Below the pieces are notes generated by a model, which saw only the letters and a program-made list of their open reading frames with translations, did no database searches and was not told the origin of the DNA. From a bacterium (GTDB lineage: Bacteria > JACRDZ01 > JAQUKH01), in the NCBI GenBank assembly GCA_028719205.1, contig JAQUKH010000013.1, forward strand, positions 1 to 58,133: 58,133 nucleotides of DNA. Reading direction: 5' to 3'. Below, in pieces: positions 7,563-16,476 of this stretch (position 1 is the first letter of the stretch; every line of letters begins with the position of its first letter). Made by a program: the position numbers and the translations under genes.

Positions 7563-9554
7563 TTACGCTTTATCTCCCATCGGCAGAAGTATGGTAAAGG
7601 TAGTTCCCTTATTCAATTCGCTTTCTAATTTTAATTCTCCTTTATGCACCTCAATTATACCCAGACAAATTATAAGCCCTAACCCTGTTCCTTCTTCTTT
7701 GGTTGTAAAAAACGGATTAAATATCTTATTCTTGACCTCTTCTGACATACCGCATCCGGTATCCCTGAAATCAATGCGTAAATAGTCTTCCTCCTGGGAA
7801 GTTTTAATAGTGATGGTTCCGCCATCAGGCATTGAATCTTTGGCGTTACTGATTAAATTCATAAAAACTTCCTGCATCTGTTGTTCGTTCACTGATACAG
7901 AAAGATCCTTCTGATAATCTCTTATTATCTCCACATTTGCTAACTTTAGCTGTTGTTCCACTATATTCACTATAGTGTCAATGCTCATATTAATATCAAC
8001 TTCCTTAACCTCGCCTTTGCTGGGCCTGGAAAATTTAAGGAGCCTCCGGATAATATTCTTTGCCCTCTGAGATTCCTCTATGATAATTTGCAGGTTACGT
8101 TTTACCTCATCGCTTAAAGGCCCTGACATTAAAGAAACCTGCGCGTTACCGGAAATTATCATCAAAGGATTATTGAACTCGTGAGCGATCTCAGAAACAA
8201 GCTTTCCCAGAGAAGCCATTTTTTCAGACCGGATCAGGATATTTTTGGCGCGCTTTAGTTCTTCAATATGCTTCTCTAATTTTTCCCTGATCAGATTATT
8301 ATCCGCTAACATGCTTAATAAGATCTCGCGGGATTTTACCTCCTGTTTCAAGGACTGGTTTAAATGCTCTTCCGCTTTTTTGCGTTCGATCACTTCTTTA
8401 TTCAAAATATCTAAGGAAGTCGTGGTTTCCCTTATATTTTTCGTCATTTTATCAAATTCCCGGGAAAGCTGTCCGATCTCATCTCTGGAATCATTGCCTA
8501 TCTGGTAGTCCAGATTACCTTTACCGATTATTTCTGCACCTTTTTGCAGTTCCTGTATAGGATCGGAAATGGACTTGGCTATCGTGAAAACGGCTAATGC
8601 TGTAGAAAAAATAGTTATTAAAATGACAACGATCAATAATTTTTTCAGCCTATCGACAGGTAAAAATGCTTCTTCTGAGTCGATCTTTGATACCAACCCC
8701 CATCCCAGATCTTCAATCGGCAGCCACACGGACAGGACTTCTTTTCCCCGGTAGTCAATGGTTAAACCCGAGCCGGTTTCTCCTAATGCTGATTTTTGGG
8801 CCGGCAAACCATATTCCCCGCCGATATTTATTGTTTGTGCTGAGATAGCTTCCTGTTGGTATTTTAACGGGCTTAAGAATATAACCTTATTATCCGGCGT
8901 TTTTTTAACAATTATTGTCTCCAAACTTTTTCCAAGTTCAGAGTTATCCTGTATAAATTTAAACCACTTAACCATATCTAATTCCAGATAGATCAAACCT
9001 ATAACTTTATTCGCGTTGTCATAGGCCGGAGCCGCAAGAAATAAATTATATGAGTACCGTTTGTTGATAGTTTTATGAAGCTCCCCGACATATATACCAT
9101 TTTTTGATTGCTGGAAAACATCATCTTTATTGGGTATAGCATTACCTATTTCCGGCTCAAATGCCGTATCAAAAACATAAATAATCTTTCCATCTATGTT
9201 TGTCAGCTTAATATCAATATAGCTTTGCGTGAGCTGGGATACAGCAAAACGTTGATCGACCTCTTTCCTGGCATTAATGTAGGAAGGATTTGACCGGTCT
9301 TTGTAAAATTGATCCAGTACGCGAAAATGTGTTTTGTATATATCAAGCTGCTCCATTAGAAGGAGGTCCTGCTTTCTTTCATTAAAAAATGTCTCAATTC
9401 CGCTCTTTTCTTCATTGTTAATAATACTTAATTTGGAAAGTATCTCTTTTTCTATGATATTTTTAGAGTTATTAAAAACCAGATTGCTTACAAACATCAC
9501 AGGTATGATTGCGAATGCTAAAAATATAATGACTAGTTTGATATAAATGCGCAT
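7563..9554 (-). CDS. Sensor histidine kinase (dCache-like, HAMP, HisKA, HATPase_c)
   Basis: The 663-residue inner-membrane kinase has a first membrane helix at about 7-28 and a large periplasmic double-Cache-like domain to about 305 (TDIDGK-type strands such as NIDGKIIYVFD, and GGEYGLPAQKS, WLPIEDLGWGLVSKID). A second membrane helix (about 307-328), HAMP (330-382) and a coiled linker follow. The dimerisation/phosphotransfer helix has the H-box SEIAHEFNNPL with H458, and the ATPase domain has NLISNAKDSM, DTGCGM and GTGLGLIICLG. Cache domains usually bind small organic molecules. It sits two bases from both neighbours and is the kinase of this operon, with the two receivers as probable partners. 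Confidence 0.92.
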   Translation of the reverse strand: MRIYIKLVIIFLAFAIIPVMFVSNLVFNNSKNIIEKEILSKLSIINNEEKSGIETFFNERKQDLLLMEQLDIYKTHFRVLDQFYKDRSNPSYINARKEVDQRFAVSQLTQSYIDIKLTNIDGKIIYVFDTAFEPEIGNAIPNKDDVFQQSKNGIYVGELHKTINKRYSYNLFLAAPAYDNANKVIGLIYLELDMVKWFKFIQDNSELGKSLETIIVKKTPDNKVIFLSPLKYQQEAISAQTINIGGEYGLPAQKSALGETGSGLTIDYRGKEVLSVWLPIEDLGWGLVSKIDSEEAFLPVDRLKKLLIVVILITIFSTALAVFTIAKSISDPIQELQKGAEIIGKGNLDYQIGNDSRDEIGQLSREFDKMTKNIRETTTSLDILNKEVIERKKAEEHLNQSLKQEVKSREILLSMLADNNLIREKLEKHIEELKRAKNILIRSEKMASLGKLVSEIAHEFNNPLMIISGNAQVSLMSGPLSDEVKRNLQIIIEESQRAKNIIRRLLKFSRPSKGEVKEVDINMSIDTIVNIVEQQLKLANVEIIRDYQKDLSVSVNEQQMQEVFMNLISNAKDSMPDGGTITIKTSQEEDYLRIDFRDTGCGMSEEVKNKIFNPFFTTKEEGTGLGLIICLGIIEVHKGELKLESELNKGTTFTILLPMGDKA

Positions 9555-9556
9555 GT

Positions 9557-10183
9557 TTATTTGTTTCTTTCCGTTAAAACTATCCCTGCACCGAACAAGA
9601 CAAAAAGTATTGCGGTATGTATCGCCATGGCGCTGGATTTACCGGGAATATCAAAATAAAGTAAAGGCAGATTAATGCTATAACCCAGGATCGCTATTAA
9701 TCCGGTTATGGCTGCCGTTCCACAAAAGATTGCCGGTAATTTGTTCAGGCTCCTGATATTCATAGTCGTTAAGATTCCCGACATGGCTATCAGAATAAAA
9801 TTTATCATGGTAACAATAGACGGCCTGCCCGGGGTTACGCTTCCGACTGCAATCGTCGAATCCTTGACGAACATTTCCTCGACGCCCACATTTATTCCAA
9901 TGGCTGTAGAGGCGAGTAAACTTACCATAAGAAGTAAAATGGACATGCTTAGTATAGGTATAATAATAACTGCCAAATCGCGGTTTTTCTTCCGAAACCG
10001 CGCAATAAAATAGAGTTCTATTCCGCACAGGAAGAATGAAAGCGCCGTGGGAAATTTCATAGAGACCCAGACAGGCAAAATGCTTTTTAACACCCCGATA
10101 TTTAAGAACCATCCGACCATGACAACCACACTGCTTAGTGTAATTAAAATTCCAAGAGCTTCAGGAATATTATCTTTTTTCAT
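9557..10183 (-). CDS. Stand-alone multi-spanning membrane protein resembling kinase sensor domains
   Basis: The 208-residue hydrophobic protein has about six or seven membrane helices (near 9-28, 42-60, 71-92, 122-141, 149-168, 185-203). The segment ILPVWVSMKFPTALSFFLCG resembles the N-terminal membrane sensor region of some PAS-type histidine kinases, here as a separate polypeptide. It has no kinase or enzyme domain. Start: ATG 10183 with AAGGA upstream. It overlaps the PAS gene by 14 bp and ends two bases before the kinase gene, so translational coupling is likely. It is probably a membrane sensory or scaffold partner of the kinase; the ligand is unknown. Confidence 0.7.
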   Translation of the reverse strand: MKKDNIPEALGILITLSSVVVMVGWFLNIGVLKSILPVWVSMKFPTALSFFLCGIELYFIARFRKKNRDLAVIIIPILSMSILLLMVSLLASTAIGINVGVEEMFVKDSTIAVGSVTPGRPSIVTMINFILIAMSGILTTMNIRSLNKLPAIFCGTAAITGLIAILGYSINLPLLYFDIPGKSSAMAIHTAILFVLFGAGIVLTERNK

Positions 10184-11144
10184 TCAGTTCCTTTTTAAAC
10201 ATTTCAATTTCTTTTTTAAGCTCCAGTATCCGCTCCTCCCTGCATACGCTGGCTTTATAAAAAATTTCCAACTCCTGCAAACGCTTACGCATTTCTTCTT
10301 CCATCTTCTTGCGTTCGGTAATGTCGCGATGAAAAGCTACTACCAATTTTTCAAAACCAATTTCCACTAAATTTGTCACCACTTCAAGGGGAAAAATATG
10401 GCCGTCCTTATGATAATGTTCTGCTTCGAATTGTAATGTTTCACCTTTCAAAATACGCTGTATTCTTTCAGGAAATGTTTTTATTGTTTCCGGAGTATCC
10501 AGCTCATTTAATTCCATATTTAATATTTCTTCTTTATTGTAACCGTGCATCCTGGCAAAAGAATCATTTACCGCTATGATCTTGCCGCTTAAATTTAAGA
10601 AGAATATACCGTCGCTCGCGTTATTAAATAATTTCCGGTAGCGCTCCTCGGCGCGCTTTTGTTCAGTGATGTCGCGCGCGACATGCACACTGCCGATAAT
10701 CTGTCCGGTCTCGTCGCGTAAAGGATTTATTCTGGCTTCAAAAAAACCGTCAAGGTGTTTCTCCTTGAACTCGGCATATTCTTCTTTTTCGCTTTTCAGC
10801 ATTCTGGTGTGCGGGCAGAAATCAGGGGGCGCGGATAAACCATGCATAACCTCGTAGCAATAACGCCCCGTCATCTGGCTTGGGACACTTCCCAGCCGCG
10901 CTGCCATGGCCCAGTTTATCCGGATGATGCGGTATTCTCTATCTATCAGCGCGATAAGGTCAGGAACCAGATCAAAAGTCCGCTGCCATTCTTTTTTGTC
11001 ACGAGTGGCTCTTTCCTCAGCCTGCTTCCGCCTGACATCCGATATCTCGAGTTCCGCGATCCGCTTTTGCAGGAGCTTTATTTCTTCAATGAGTTCTTCT
11101 TTGGTTTTCTCTGTCATTATAACGATAATTATCGACAAAACCAT
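10170..11144 (-). CDS. Tandem PAS-domain protein without output domain
   Basis: Up to 324 residues. An N-terminal coiled coil (TKEELIEEIKLLQKRIAELE) is followed by PAS 1 (about 50-160, ending RDITEQKRAEERY), PAS 2 (about 167-280, ending RDITERKKMEEEM) and a C-terminal coiled coil ending FKKELNEKR. There is no kinase, GGDEF or DNA-binding domain. PAS 1 contains a GRYCYEVMHG...CPHT segment with Cys residues typical of some redox or haem PAS domains. ATG 11117 (MTEKTKEELIEE) is a more natural start than 11144; a 12-bp palindrome CGATAATTATCG (11123-11134) lies just before it. It is the first gene of the operon and probably signals to the kinase through coiled coils. Confidence 0.82.
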   Translation of the reverse strand: MVLSIIIVIMTEKTKEELIEEIKLLQKRIAELEISDVRRKQAEERATRDKKEWQRTFDLVPDLIALIDREYRIIRINWAMAARLGSVPSQMTGRYCYEVMHGLSAPPDFCPHTRMLKSEKEEYAEFKEKHLDGFFEARINPLRDETGQIIGSVHVARDITEQKRAEERYRKLFNNASDGIFFLNLSGKIIAVNDSFARMHGYNKEEILNMELNELDTPETIKTFPERIQRILKGETLQFEAEHYHKDGHIFPLEVVTNLVEIGFEKLVVAFHRDITERKKMEEEMRKRLQELEIFYKASVCREERILELKKEIEMFKKELNEKR

Positions 11145-11251
11145 TGATAAACTTAGTCTTTTAGTGATTAAGGATTTTCAAAAAATTATATAAAAATATT
11201 TAAAAATAAGTATATAATCAATATCGCGAATTACTAAAAGGAGGATCTCTA

Positions 11252-11482
11252 ATGGCAAAGAAAACAATTGTTGTTCTATGTATATTTTTAGCCGGTATTG
11301 CTGTTATCTACGGCTGTAAAGGCAGTGAAACAAGGAAAGTCGCGGAGGAAATAAGGGACGAAGTCACGGGGAACCGGGCAGTGCAGCAGGGTGAAAAGGC
11401 AAAAAAAAATATTGAAGAGATTGAAAAACAAAACGCTGAAAGGAATGAAAATTTTAAGAAACAAACAGGGGACAGCGAATAA
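11252..11482 (+). CDS. Small lipoprotein, 76 aa
   Basis: An excellent ribosome site (AAAGGAGG) precedes ATG 11252. A short positively charged start (MAKK), a hydrophobic stretch and the lipobox VIYGC (Cys at about 22) mark a lipoprotein signal. The mature part is a highly charged helix (KVAEEIRDEV...KKNIEEIEKQNAERN). No domain is recognised; the overall look is like small entericidin/Lpp-type envelope lipoproteins, without proven relation. TATAAT at 11213-11218 could be its -10 element. It converges with the pyruvate kinase gene, only 6 bp apart. Confidence 0.75.
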   Translation: MAKKTIVVLCIFLAGIAVIYGCKGSETRKVAEEIRDEVTGNRAVQQGEKAKKNIEEIEKQNAERNENFKKQTGDSE

Positions 11483-11488
11483 TGCGGA

Positions 11489-12517
11489 TTAAATATTTTC
11501 AGTAATAAAATTCCTTAAATTTTCCTGATATTTTTCTGTGCTTTTGATAATTTTGGTCATCATATCGACCACCAGCCATGGTTGTTTTCCAATAGCTGTT
11601 TCCCCGGAAAGCATGAGATATTCCGCGCCATCCAGAATGGCGTTAGCTACATCGCTGACCTCGGCGCGGGTTGGCGTATTATTTTCGGTCATGGTTTCAA
11701 GCATCTGGGTTGCAACTACTACGGGTTTTCCTTCAATGTTACATTTTTTAATAATCTCTTTCTGGAATATAGGAACTTTATAAATAGGAAGGCTTATTCC
11801 AAGGTCTCCCCGCGCGACAACAATGCCGTCGGACTCTTTGATGATATCATCTATATTCCGCAGCGCCTCCTTATTTTCTATTTTCGCGAAAACCTTGCAG
11901 TCAGAGCGGTTGTTTTTGATTATATCTTTAATAAGAAGTATGTCCCTTGCGTTCCTTACGAAAGACTGGGCAATATAATCAACTTTGTGTTTTATTCCGA
12001 AATTCAAGTCCATTTTATCCTTATCTGTCAAGGCATCAAAAGGAAGGTTTACGTCAAGGATATTGATCCCTTTTCGTTCCTTAAGTATTCCGGCAACTAA
12101 AATCTTTGTTTTAAGACGGTTTTTTTCTCTGGCAGTGACTTTTAAAAGTATTTTCCCGTCATCTATGCTGATCAGGTTTCCGGTTTTAATTAAATTAAGC
12201 GGCCCTTTATAGTCAAATGACGCTTCTTTTTCATTTCCGGTAATTTCTTCCTGTATAAGATAAAAAACGGAATTTTTGTTTAACGGGATATCCTTTCCCA
12301 GTTTTCCGATGCGGATACGGTATCCTTCCAGGTCCTGCATGATCTTTATGTTTTTATTAAGGCCGCGGACAAGCCTGATCCTCTGCAGTTGCTTTTGCGG
12401 TGACCCGTGCGAGAAATTAAGACGGATAACATCCAAGCCGGAGGAAATCATTTTTTTAAGAATTAATATATCATCAGTAGCAGGGCCCAATGTGGCAATT
12501 ATTTTAGTTTTCTTCAT
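11489..12517 (-). CDS. Pyruvate kinase-like protein without C-terminal domain
   Basis: 342 residues, while usual pyruvate kinases have about 470. The A-domain barrel is clear: KIIATLGPAT, VIRLNFSHG, DYIAQSFVRNARD, FAKIENKEALRNIDDII, DGIVVARGDLGISLP, VATQMLETM, ANAILDGAEYLMLSGETAIG. A B-domain lies between about residues 70 and 150. The protein stops soon after SGETAIG, so the C-terminal domain (effector binding in the full-length enzyme) is absent. The usual DLKGPEIR motif reads DLEGYRIR, losing the conserved Gly-Pro. The frame is otherwise clean, so this is a true short form rather than a broken gene. It probably converts phosphoenolpyruvate to pyruvate without allosteric control, but a changed substrate is possible. 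Confidence 0.82.
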   Translation of the reverse strand: MKKTKIIATLGPATDDILILKKMISSGLDVIRLNFSHGSPQKQLQRIRLVRGLNKNIKIMQDLEGYRIRIGKLGKDIPLNKNSVFYLIQEEITGNEKEASFDYKGPLNLIKTGNLISIDDGKILLKVTAREKNRLKTKILVAGILKERKGINILDVNLPFDALTDKDKMDLNFGIKHKVDYIAQSFVRNARDILLIKDIIKNNRSDCKVFAKIENKEALRNIDDIIKESDGIVVARGDLGISLPIYKVPIFQKEIIKKCNIEGKPVVVATQMLETMTENNTPTRAEVSDVANAILDGAEYLMLSGETAIGKQPWLVVDMMTKIIKSTEKYQENLRNFITENI

Positions 12518-12615
12518 GTTAATTTATATTCTATCCTTTTTTAAGATTTTGTCGATAGAAAATGATAAATGTTTTTCATCAGAAATAATTGTTTTTAATG
12601 ATATAATTTATACTT

Positions 12616-14028
12616 ATGCTGAATAAAATATTGAACAGAGAAACTAACTCGATAAGCGCGGGCGGGATCATATTCGCTTTTTCCGCGCTATTAAGCAGGA
12701 TACTGGGATTAGTCCGCGACCGCCTTCTGGCAAATCAATTCGGGGCGGGCGAGGTGCTTGACGTTTATTATGCCTCATTCCAGATACCGGACTTTTTTTA
12801 TAACCTTTTTATTCTAGGGACGCTTTCTGTCGCCTTTATCCCGGTCTTTACCAGTTATATCCAGAACGGGGAAAGGCAGAAGTTCAGCGAGGAAGCTTTG
12901 AGTTTCGCGAATTCAATATTGAATCTGGTATTCCTTCTTATGGGAGCTGGATGTTTTATCCTGATAATTTTAGCGCCTTATATTTTGCACTTTATTGTGC
13001 CTGGTTTTTCAGGGGGAAAATACGCGGAAACCGTGATGATGACGCGAGTTATGCTTTTTTCTCCGTTTTTTTTCAGCATCAGCAGTGTGTTCGGGAGCAT
13101 GCTGACAAGCTTCAGAAGGTTTATAGTTATTTGCATAGCACCCATACTTTATAACGCAGGAATTATTTTTGGCGTGATTTTTTTAGCGCCGATTTTCGGG
13201 GTTAAGGGACTGGCTTTAGGTGTAATTTCAGGCGCGTTTTTACATATGCTGGTCCAGTTTTTCGCGACGAAAAATCTTGGTTACCGTTACCAGAAAATTA
13301 TAGATGTTAATAGCGCCGGAATAAAAAAATTTACAAGGCTTTTTATTCCGCGGATCATTTCAATGGATCTTTCTCAGGTCAGCATCCTGATCGCCAATAT
13401 TTTCGGGTCTGTTTTAACAGGGGGAAGCATTGCTGTTTTCAACCTGGCAAATAATATACAAAGCCTTCCTCTGGGGCTTTTCGGTATCTCTCTTGCATCT
13501 GCCGCGTTTCCGCATCTTTCAGAAGCGGCGTCAGATAAAAATTTTATAAAATTCAGGGAACATCTTTCTAAAACAAGCTGGAAAATAATTTTTTTCATAC
13601 TGTCCGCGAGTGTGATCCTTTTTATTTTCAGCCAGCCGATAGTCAGGTTGCTTCTTTCCACCGGAAAATTTTCCGCTAAAGAGGCGGCGTTGACCTCAGC
13701 TGTTTTATCGTGTTTCTGCCTGAGCCTTTTTCCTCAGGGATTGATCCCGCTTTTCCTCAGGGCGTTTTATTCCCTGCAGGATACGGTTACCCCGCTTATT
13801 ATTAATATCGTAAGCATTATTATTGACGTTTTAGCAAGTTTTTTATTCGTCCGCTTATTGGGTTCGTCCGGCTGGATGAATAAATTTATCTATGATTATT
13901 TCGGAATTTTTCGAACAGAGGATATCCGTGTATTGGGGCTGGCACTGGGTTTTTCCCTGGCAAGCTGGATAAATCTTTTGTTGATTTATTCTTTAATATA
14001 TTTAAGGTTAAAAAAAATTGATGCATAA
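12616..14028 (+). CDS. murJ: Lipid II flippase MurJ (MviN family)
   Basis: The 470-residue polytopic protein of the MVF superfamily has about 13-14 hydrophobic helices. Family motifs are near the N-terminus (ALLSRILGLVRDRLLANQFG; VLDVYYASFQIPDFFYNLF), with SVAFIPVF and SLFPQGLIPLFLRAFYSLQDT in the middle. It moves lipid II across the inner membrane for peptidoglycan synthesis. There is no visible Shine-Dalgarno. TATAAT (12602-12607) ends only eight bases before ATG, suggesting a leaderless or near-leaderless mRNA. It overlaps the next gene by 8 bp. Confidence 0.93.
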   Translation: MLNKILNRETNSISAGGIIFAFSALLSRILGLVRDRLLANQFGAGEVLDVYYASFQIPDFFYNLFILGTLSVAFIPVFTSYIQNGERQKFSEEALSFANSILNLVFLLMGAGCFILIILAPYILHFIVPGFSGGKYAETVMMTRVMLFSPFFFSISSVFGSMLTSFRRFIVICIAPILYNAGIIFGVIFLAPIFGVKGLALGVISGAFLHMLVQFFATKNLGYRYQKIIDVNSAGIKKFTRLFIPRIISMDLSQVSILIANIFGSVLTGGSIAVFNLANNIQSLPLGLFGISLASAAFPHLSEAASDKNFIKFREHLSKTSWKIIFFILSASVILFIFSQPIVRLLLSTGKFSAKEAALTSAVLSCFCLSLFPQGLIPLFLRAFYSLQDTVTPLIINIVSIIIDVLASFLFVRLLGSSGWMNKFIYDYFGIFRTEDIRVLGLALGFSLASWINLLLIYSLIYLRLKKIDA

Positions 14029-15151
14029 ATTCAGCTTATTTTCATTTTTTTCTGTCTTTTTATTGATGTACTTTGGGGGACATTATTATATTTATAACCG
14101 CATTGTTAACGGAATGTGTCTTACAGCCGTTTCAAAATACTCTCTTCTGTCGTTTTTTTGCCTGGCATCATTATCTTTTTTCCTGACAAGGTTTTTCCCT
14201 CAAAATATTCTGACGGAATATTTTCGTCCGGTAGCTTATTTTGGTAATATATGGGTTGGAGTTGCCGCGATATCTGTTTCAGTATTTTTTATCAGGGACC
14301 TTATAAGGATATTTTTCAGGGGAGATAACTTCTCTTACTATTCTACGGTTTCCTGCATAATAATTATCGGCTTAATAAGCGTGTATTCCTTTTATAATGT
14401 CCGCCGAGGCGTGGCGGTAAAAGAAATAAAGATAAAAACGGATAAATTGCCCGAAGGAATTGACAATTTCTCGGTCGTCCAGATTTCAGACCTGCATCTG
14501 GATTATTTATCCTCAGGGCAGTGGTTGGAAAAAGTTGTGGAACAAACCAACGTGCTTAGCCCCGACCTTATTGTAATTACCGGTGATACGATAGAGCGGG
14601 GTATAGACCACCGGGATGATTTTTCCATTAAACTCAAAAGGCTTTCTTCCCGTTACGGCGTTTTCGGGATTTTGGGAAATCATGAATACTATACCGGGCT
14701 TAATACCTTTTTCAGGTTTGCCGGGCAATCAAACATAAAAATTCTTCGTAATGAAAAAGTTACCATTGATAATTTTATAGAACTTGTGGGCCTTGACGAT
14801 AAAACAGGAAAGCAGTTCGGAGAAACAGCCCCGGGTATTGAAAATCTTTTTAAAACAGTTGATGATAAAAAGCTGGTAATTGTTCTGGCTCACAGGCCGG
14901 ATGCCTATAAAGATATTTTAAAATTCGGTTTTGACCTTCAGCTTTCCGGGCACACTCACGCGGGGCAGATCCCGCCGGGGGACCTGATCGTCAGATTATA
15001 TTATAAGTATCCGTATGGTTTATATTCTTTGCCTGATCCAAAAAAGGGGAAGAATTCTTTTATCTATACCACATCGGGAACAGGAACATGGGCTCCCCCT
15101 CTCAGGCTTTTTTCACGGTCGGAAATTGTTAAGATCATTTTTGAAAGATAG
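14021..15151 (+). CDS. Membrane-anchored metallophosphoesterase (YkuE/LpxH-like fold)
   Basis: ATG 14021 is preferred over an in-frame TTG just before it; the gene overlaps murJ. Residues 1-135 contain four hydrophobic helices. The calcineurin-like phosphoesterase domain starts at about 150 with all metal motifs: VVQISDLHLDY, LIVITGDTIERG, GILGNHEYY, VLAHRPD, LQLSGHTHAGQ. This layout matches YkuE-type proteins, several of which act on UDP-2,3-diacylglucosamine or related lipids, but the substrate is not fixed by sequence. Coupling to murJ suggests a role in envelope biogenesis. Confidence 0.85.
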   Translation: MHKFSLFSFFSVFLLMYFGGHYYIYNRIVNGMCLTAVSKYSLLSFFCLASLSFFLTRFFPQNILTEYFRPVAYFGNIWVGVAAISVSVFFIRDLIRIFFRGDNFSYYSTVSCIIIIGLISVYSFYNVRRGVAVKEIKIKTDKLPEGIDNFSVVQISDLHLDYLSSGQWLEKVVEQTNVLSPDLIVITGDTIERGIDHRDDFSIKLKRLSSRYGVFGILGNHEYYTGLNTFFRFAGQSNIKILRNEKVTIDNFIELVGLDDKTGKQFGETAPGIENLFKTVDDKKLVIVLAHRPDAYKDILKFGFDLQLSGHTHAGQIPPGDLIVRLYYKYPYGLYSLPDPKKGKNSFIYTTSGTGTWAPPLRLFSRSEIVKIIFER

Positions 15152-15169
15152 CTTATTGGCAAAAATTTA

Positions 15170-15631
15170 TTATAATTCCTCCGGTGAAATTATTTCCAGC
15201 TGATGGTATCCTAACAGCTGGTTGATGCCTTTGATCTTGATCTTTGTTCCATACTTGATCAGATCCTGATCGTCTACAGTTACAATAGCAGGGATATTAT
15301 TTACAGAGGCTGACGCGATTTCTTTGTAAAGAATATTTTTACCAGAGGGGAACAGGCCGTATTTTTTATATTCATCGGAAAGTTCATTTATTTCCTGGTT
15401 TTCTACTATAATGATCGGTTTTAATTTTTCTACCAGGCTTTTAAATTTTTCTTTTGCCTGGTCTTTCCAGGTATTGGTTTTTTCGGCGCATCCATTAGAA
15501 ATAAAAACAACAAAATTATTATTTTGGATAATGGACAAAAATTGTTCTGTTATGTTTTTTTTCTGTGCGGGTTCATTCGATAATAATTCCCAAAGGGAAT
15601 ACTCAAAAAATAAATCTGTTTCTTTTTTCAT
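15170..15631 (-). CDS. Hypothetical protein, possible PIN-like fold
   Basis: 153 residues without signal peptide or membrane segment. The C-terminal half (IPAIVTVDDQDLIKYGTKIKIKG then LGYHQLEIISPEEL) resembles the end of PIN-domain proteins, where an Asp follows a 'VT.D..L' strand. The N-terminal acidic motif of PIN nucleases is not clear, so nuclease activity is uncertain. Its start overlaps the stop of the methyltransferase gene by 4 bp (ATGA), so the two are translationally coupled. It converges with the phosphoesterase gene. Confidence 0.55.
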   Translation of the reverse strand: MKKETDLFFEYSLWELLSNEPAQKKNITEQFLSIIQNNNFVVFISNGCAEKTNTWKDQAKEKFKSLVEKLKPIIIVENQEINELSDEYKKYGLFPSGKNILYKEIASASVNNIPAIVTVDDQDLIKYGTKIKIKGINQLLGYHQLEIISPEEL

Positions 15632-16329
15632 TTTTTCTCCAAAATAAAGATGTGGGGCGGATGTTCTTTTAAAAACAATTGCCAGAAAAAGTATGTTTTA
15701 TGTAAAAACCCATAAATAATTGTATTCTTTTTTATTTTTAATGGATCGAAGAAAAACGTAAAAGCTATAATATCTTTTTTTAATGAAAATCCTGATTTTG
15801 AGAATAAACGCGTATAATATTTTCTTGTCCTTAAAAAAAAGAAATCATTTTTTGTTTTTTGCAGCTTTACGATATGGTCACGAAAGATTATTAATCCGCC
15901 TTTTTTAAGGGAACAAAAAATTTTATTCACTAATTTTTCGCATTCTTCATCTTTTAACAGTTCAAGTATGCCGGAACAGATAATAAGATCATAGCATTCT
16001 TTATTATTTATGTTCCAGTCATTTATATCAGATTTTACAAGTAATATGTTTTCAATATTTTCGTTTCTGGCCCTCAGGCGGATAAACTTCAGCATTTCAT
16101 TTGAGATATCAAGAGCGGTAACTTCTTTTACTTTAGGCGCAAGCCAAAGGCTCCATCGTCCCATACCGGAGCCGATGTCGAGTATTTTCCAATTTGGAGA
16201 AAAACTAATATTTTGACCGATGATCCATTTTTCAAAAAGTTCAGTTTTTGTAGCATTGGTATTGTGTCCATGGATTGTATCAGCCAGATTATTTTTTGCG
16301 GTATCCCAATATTTGTTGTTAAAACTCAT
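15628..16329 (-). CDS. Class I SAM-dependent methyltransferase
   Basis: The 233-residue protein has the Rossmann-like methyltransferase core at about 40-150: motif I ILDIGSGMGRWSLWL, motif II VTALDISNEMLKFIR, a SDINDW acidic strand, LIICSGILELL and LKKGGLIIFRD. The C-terminal part is basic and hydrophobic (TRKYYTRLFSKSG). The acceptor is unknown. It is first of a two-gene unit with the downstream 153-aa gene and is divergent from the lytic transglycosylase. Confidence 0.85.
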   Translation of the reverse strand: MSFNNKYWDTAKNNLADTIHGHNTNATKTELFEKWIIGQNISFSPNWKILDIGSGMGRWSLWLAPKVKEVTALDISNEMLKFIRLRARNENIENILLVKSDINDWNINNKECYDLIICSGILELLKDEECEKLVNKIFCSLKKGGLIIFRDHIVKLQKTKNDFFFLRTRKYYTRLFSKSGFSLKKDIIAFTFFFDPLKIKKNTIIYGFLHKTYFFWQLFLKEHPPHIFILEKK

Positions 16330-16411
16330 GTTGGTTTATTTCCCCCATATTCAGTAAGGATTGTAATTTTTTTTGTGGAATATGTCAATATATTAGCAAG
16401 AAGATAGTTTA

Positions 16412-16440
16412 TTGACAAAAGGGCCTTATTTTGCTATCCT
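16412..16440 (+). promoter_or_regulatory. Sigma-70-type promoter for the lytic transglycosylase gene
   Basis: TTGACA (16412-16417), a 17-bp spacer and TATCCT (16435-16440). The -35 is perfect and the -10 is 4 of 6. It lies 36 bp upstream of the ATG in the divergent region between the methyltransferase and transglycosylase genes. Confidence 0.6.
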
Positions 16441-16476
16441 TTTTGTTTCAAAATAAAATCAGTATAGTATATTCAA

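Noticed and set aside
9678-10112. 144-codon frame within the 7TM gene on the same strand
   Set aside because: It is out of frame with the membrane protein, lies wholly inside it and shows no domain; the 7TM frame has the ribosome site and operon spacing.
11582-12100. 172-codon frame opposite the pyruvate kinase-like gene
   Set aside because: Antisense shadow of a well-supported enzyme; no family motif and no ribosome site.
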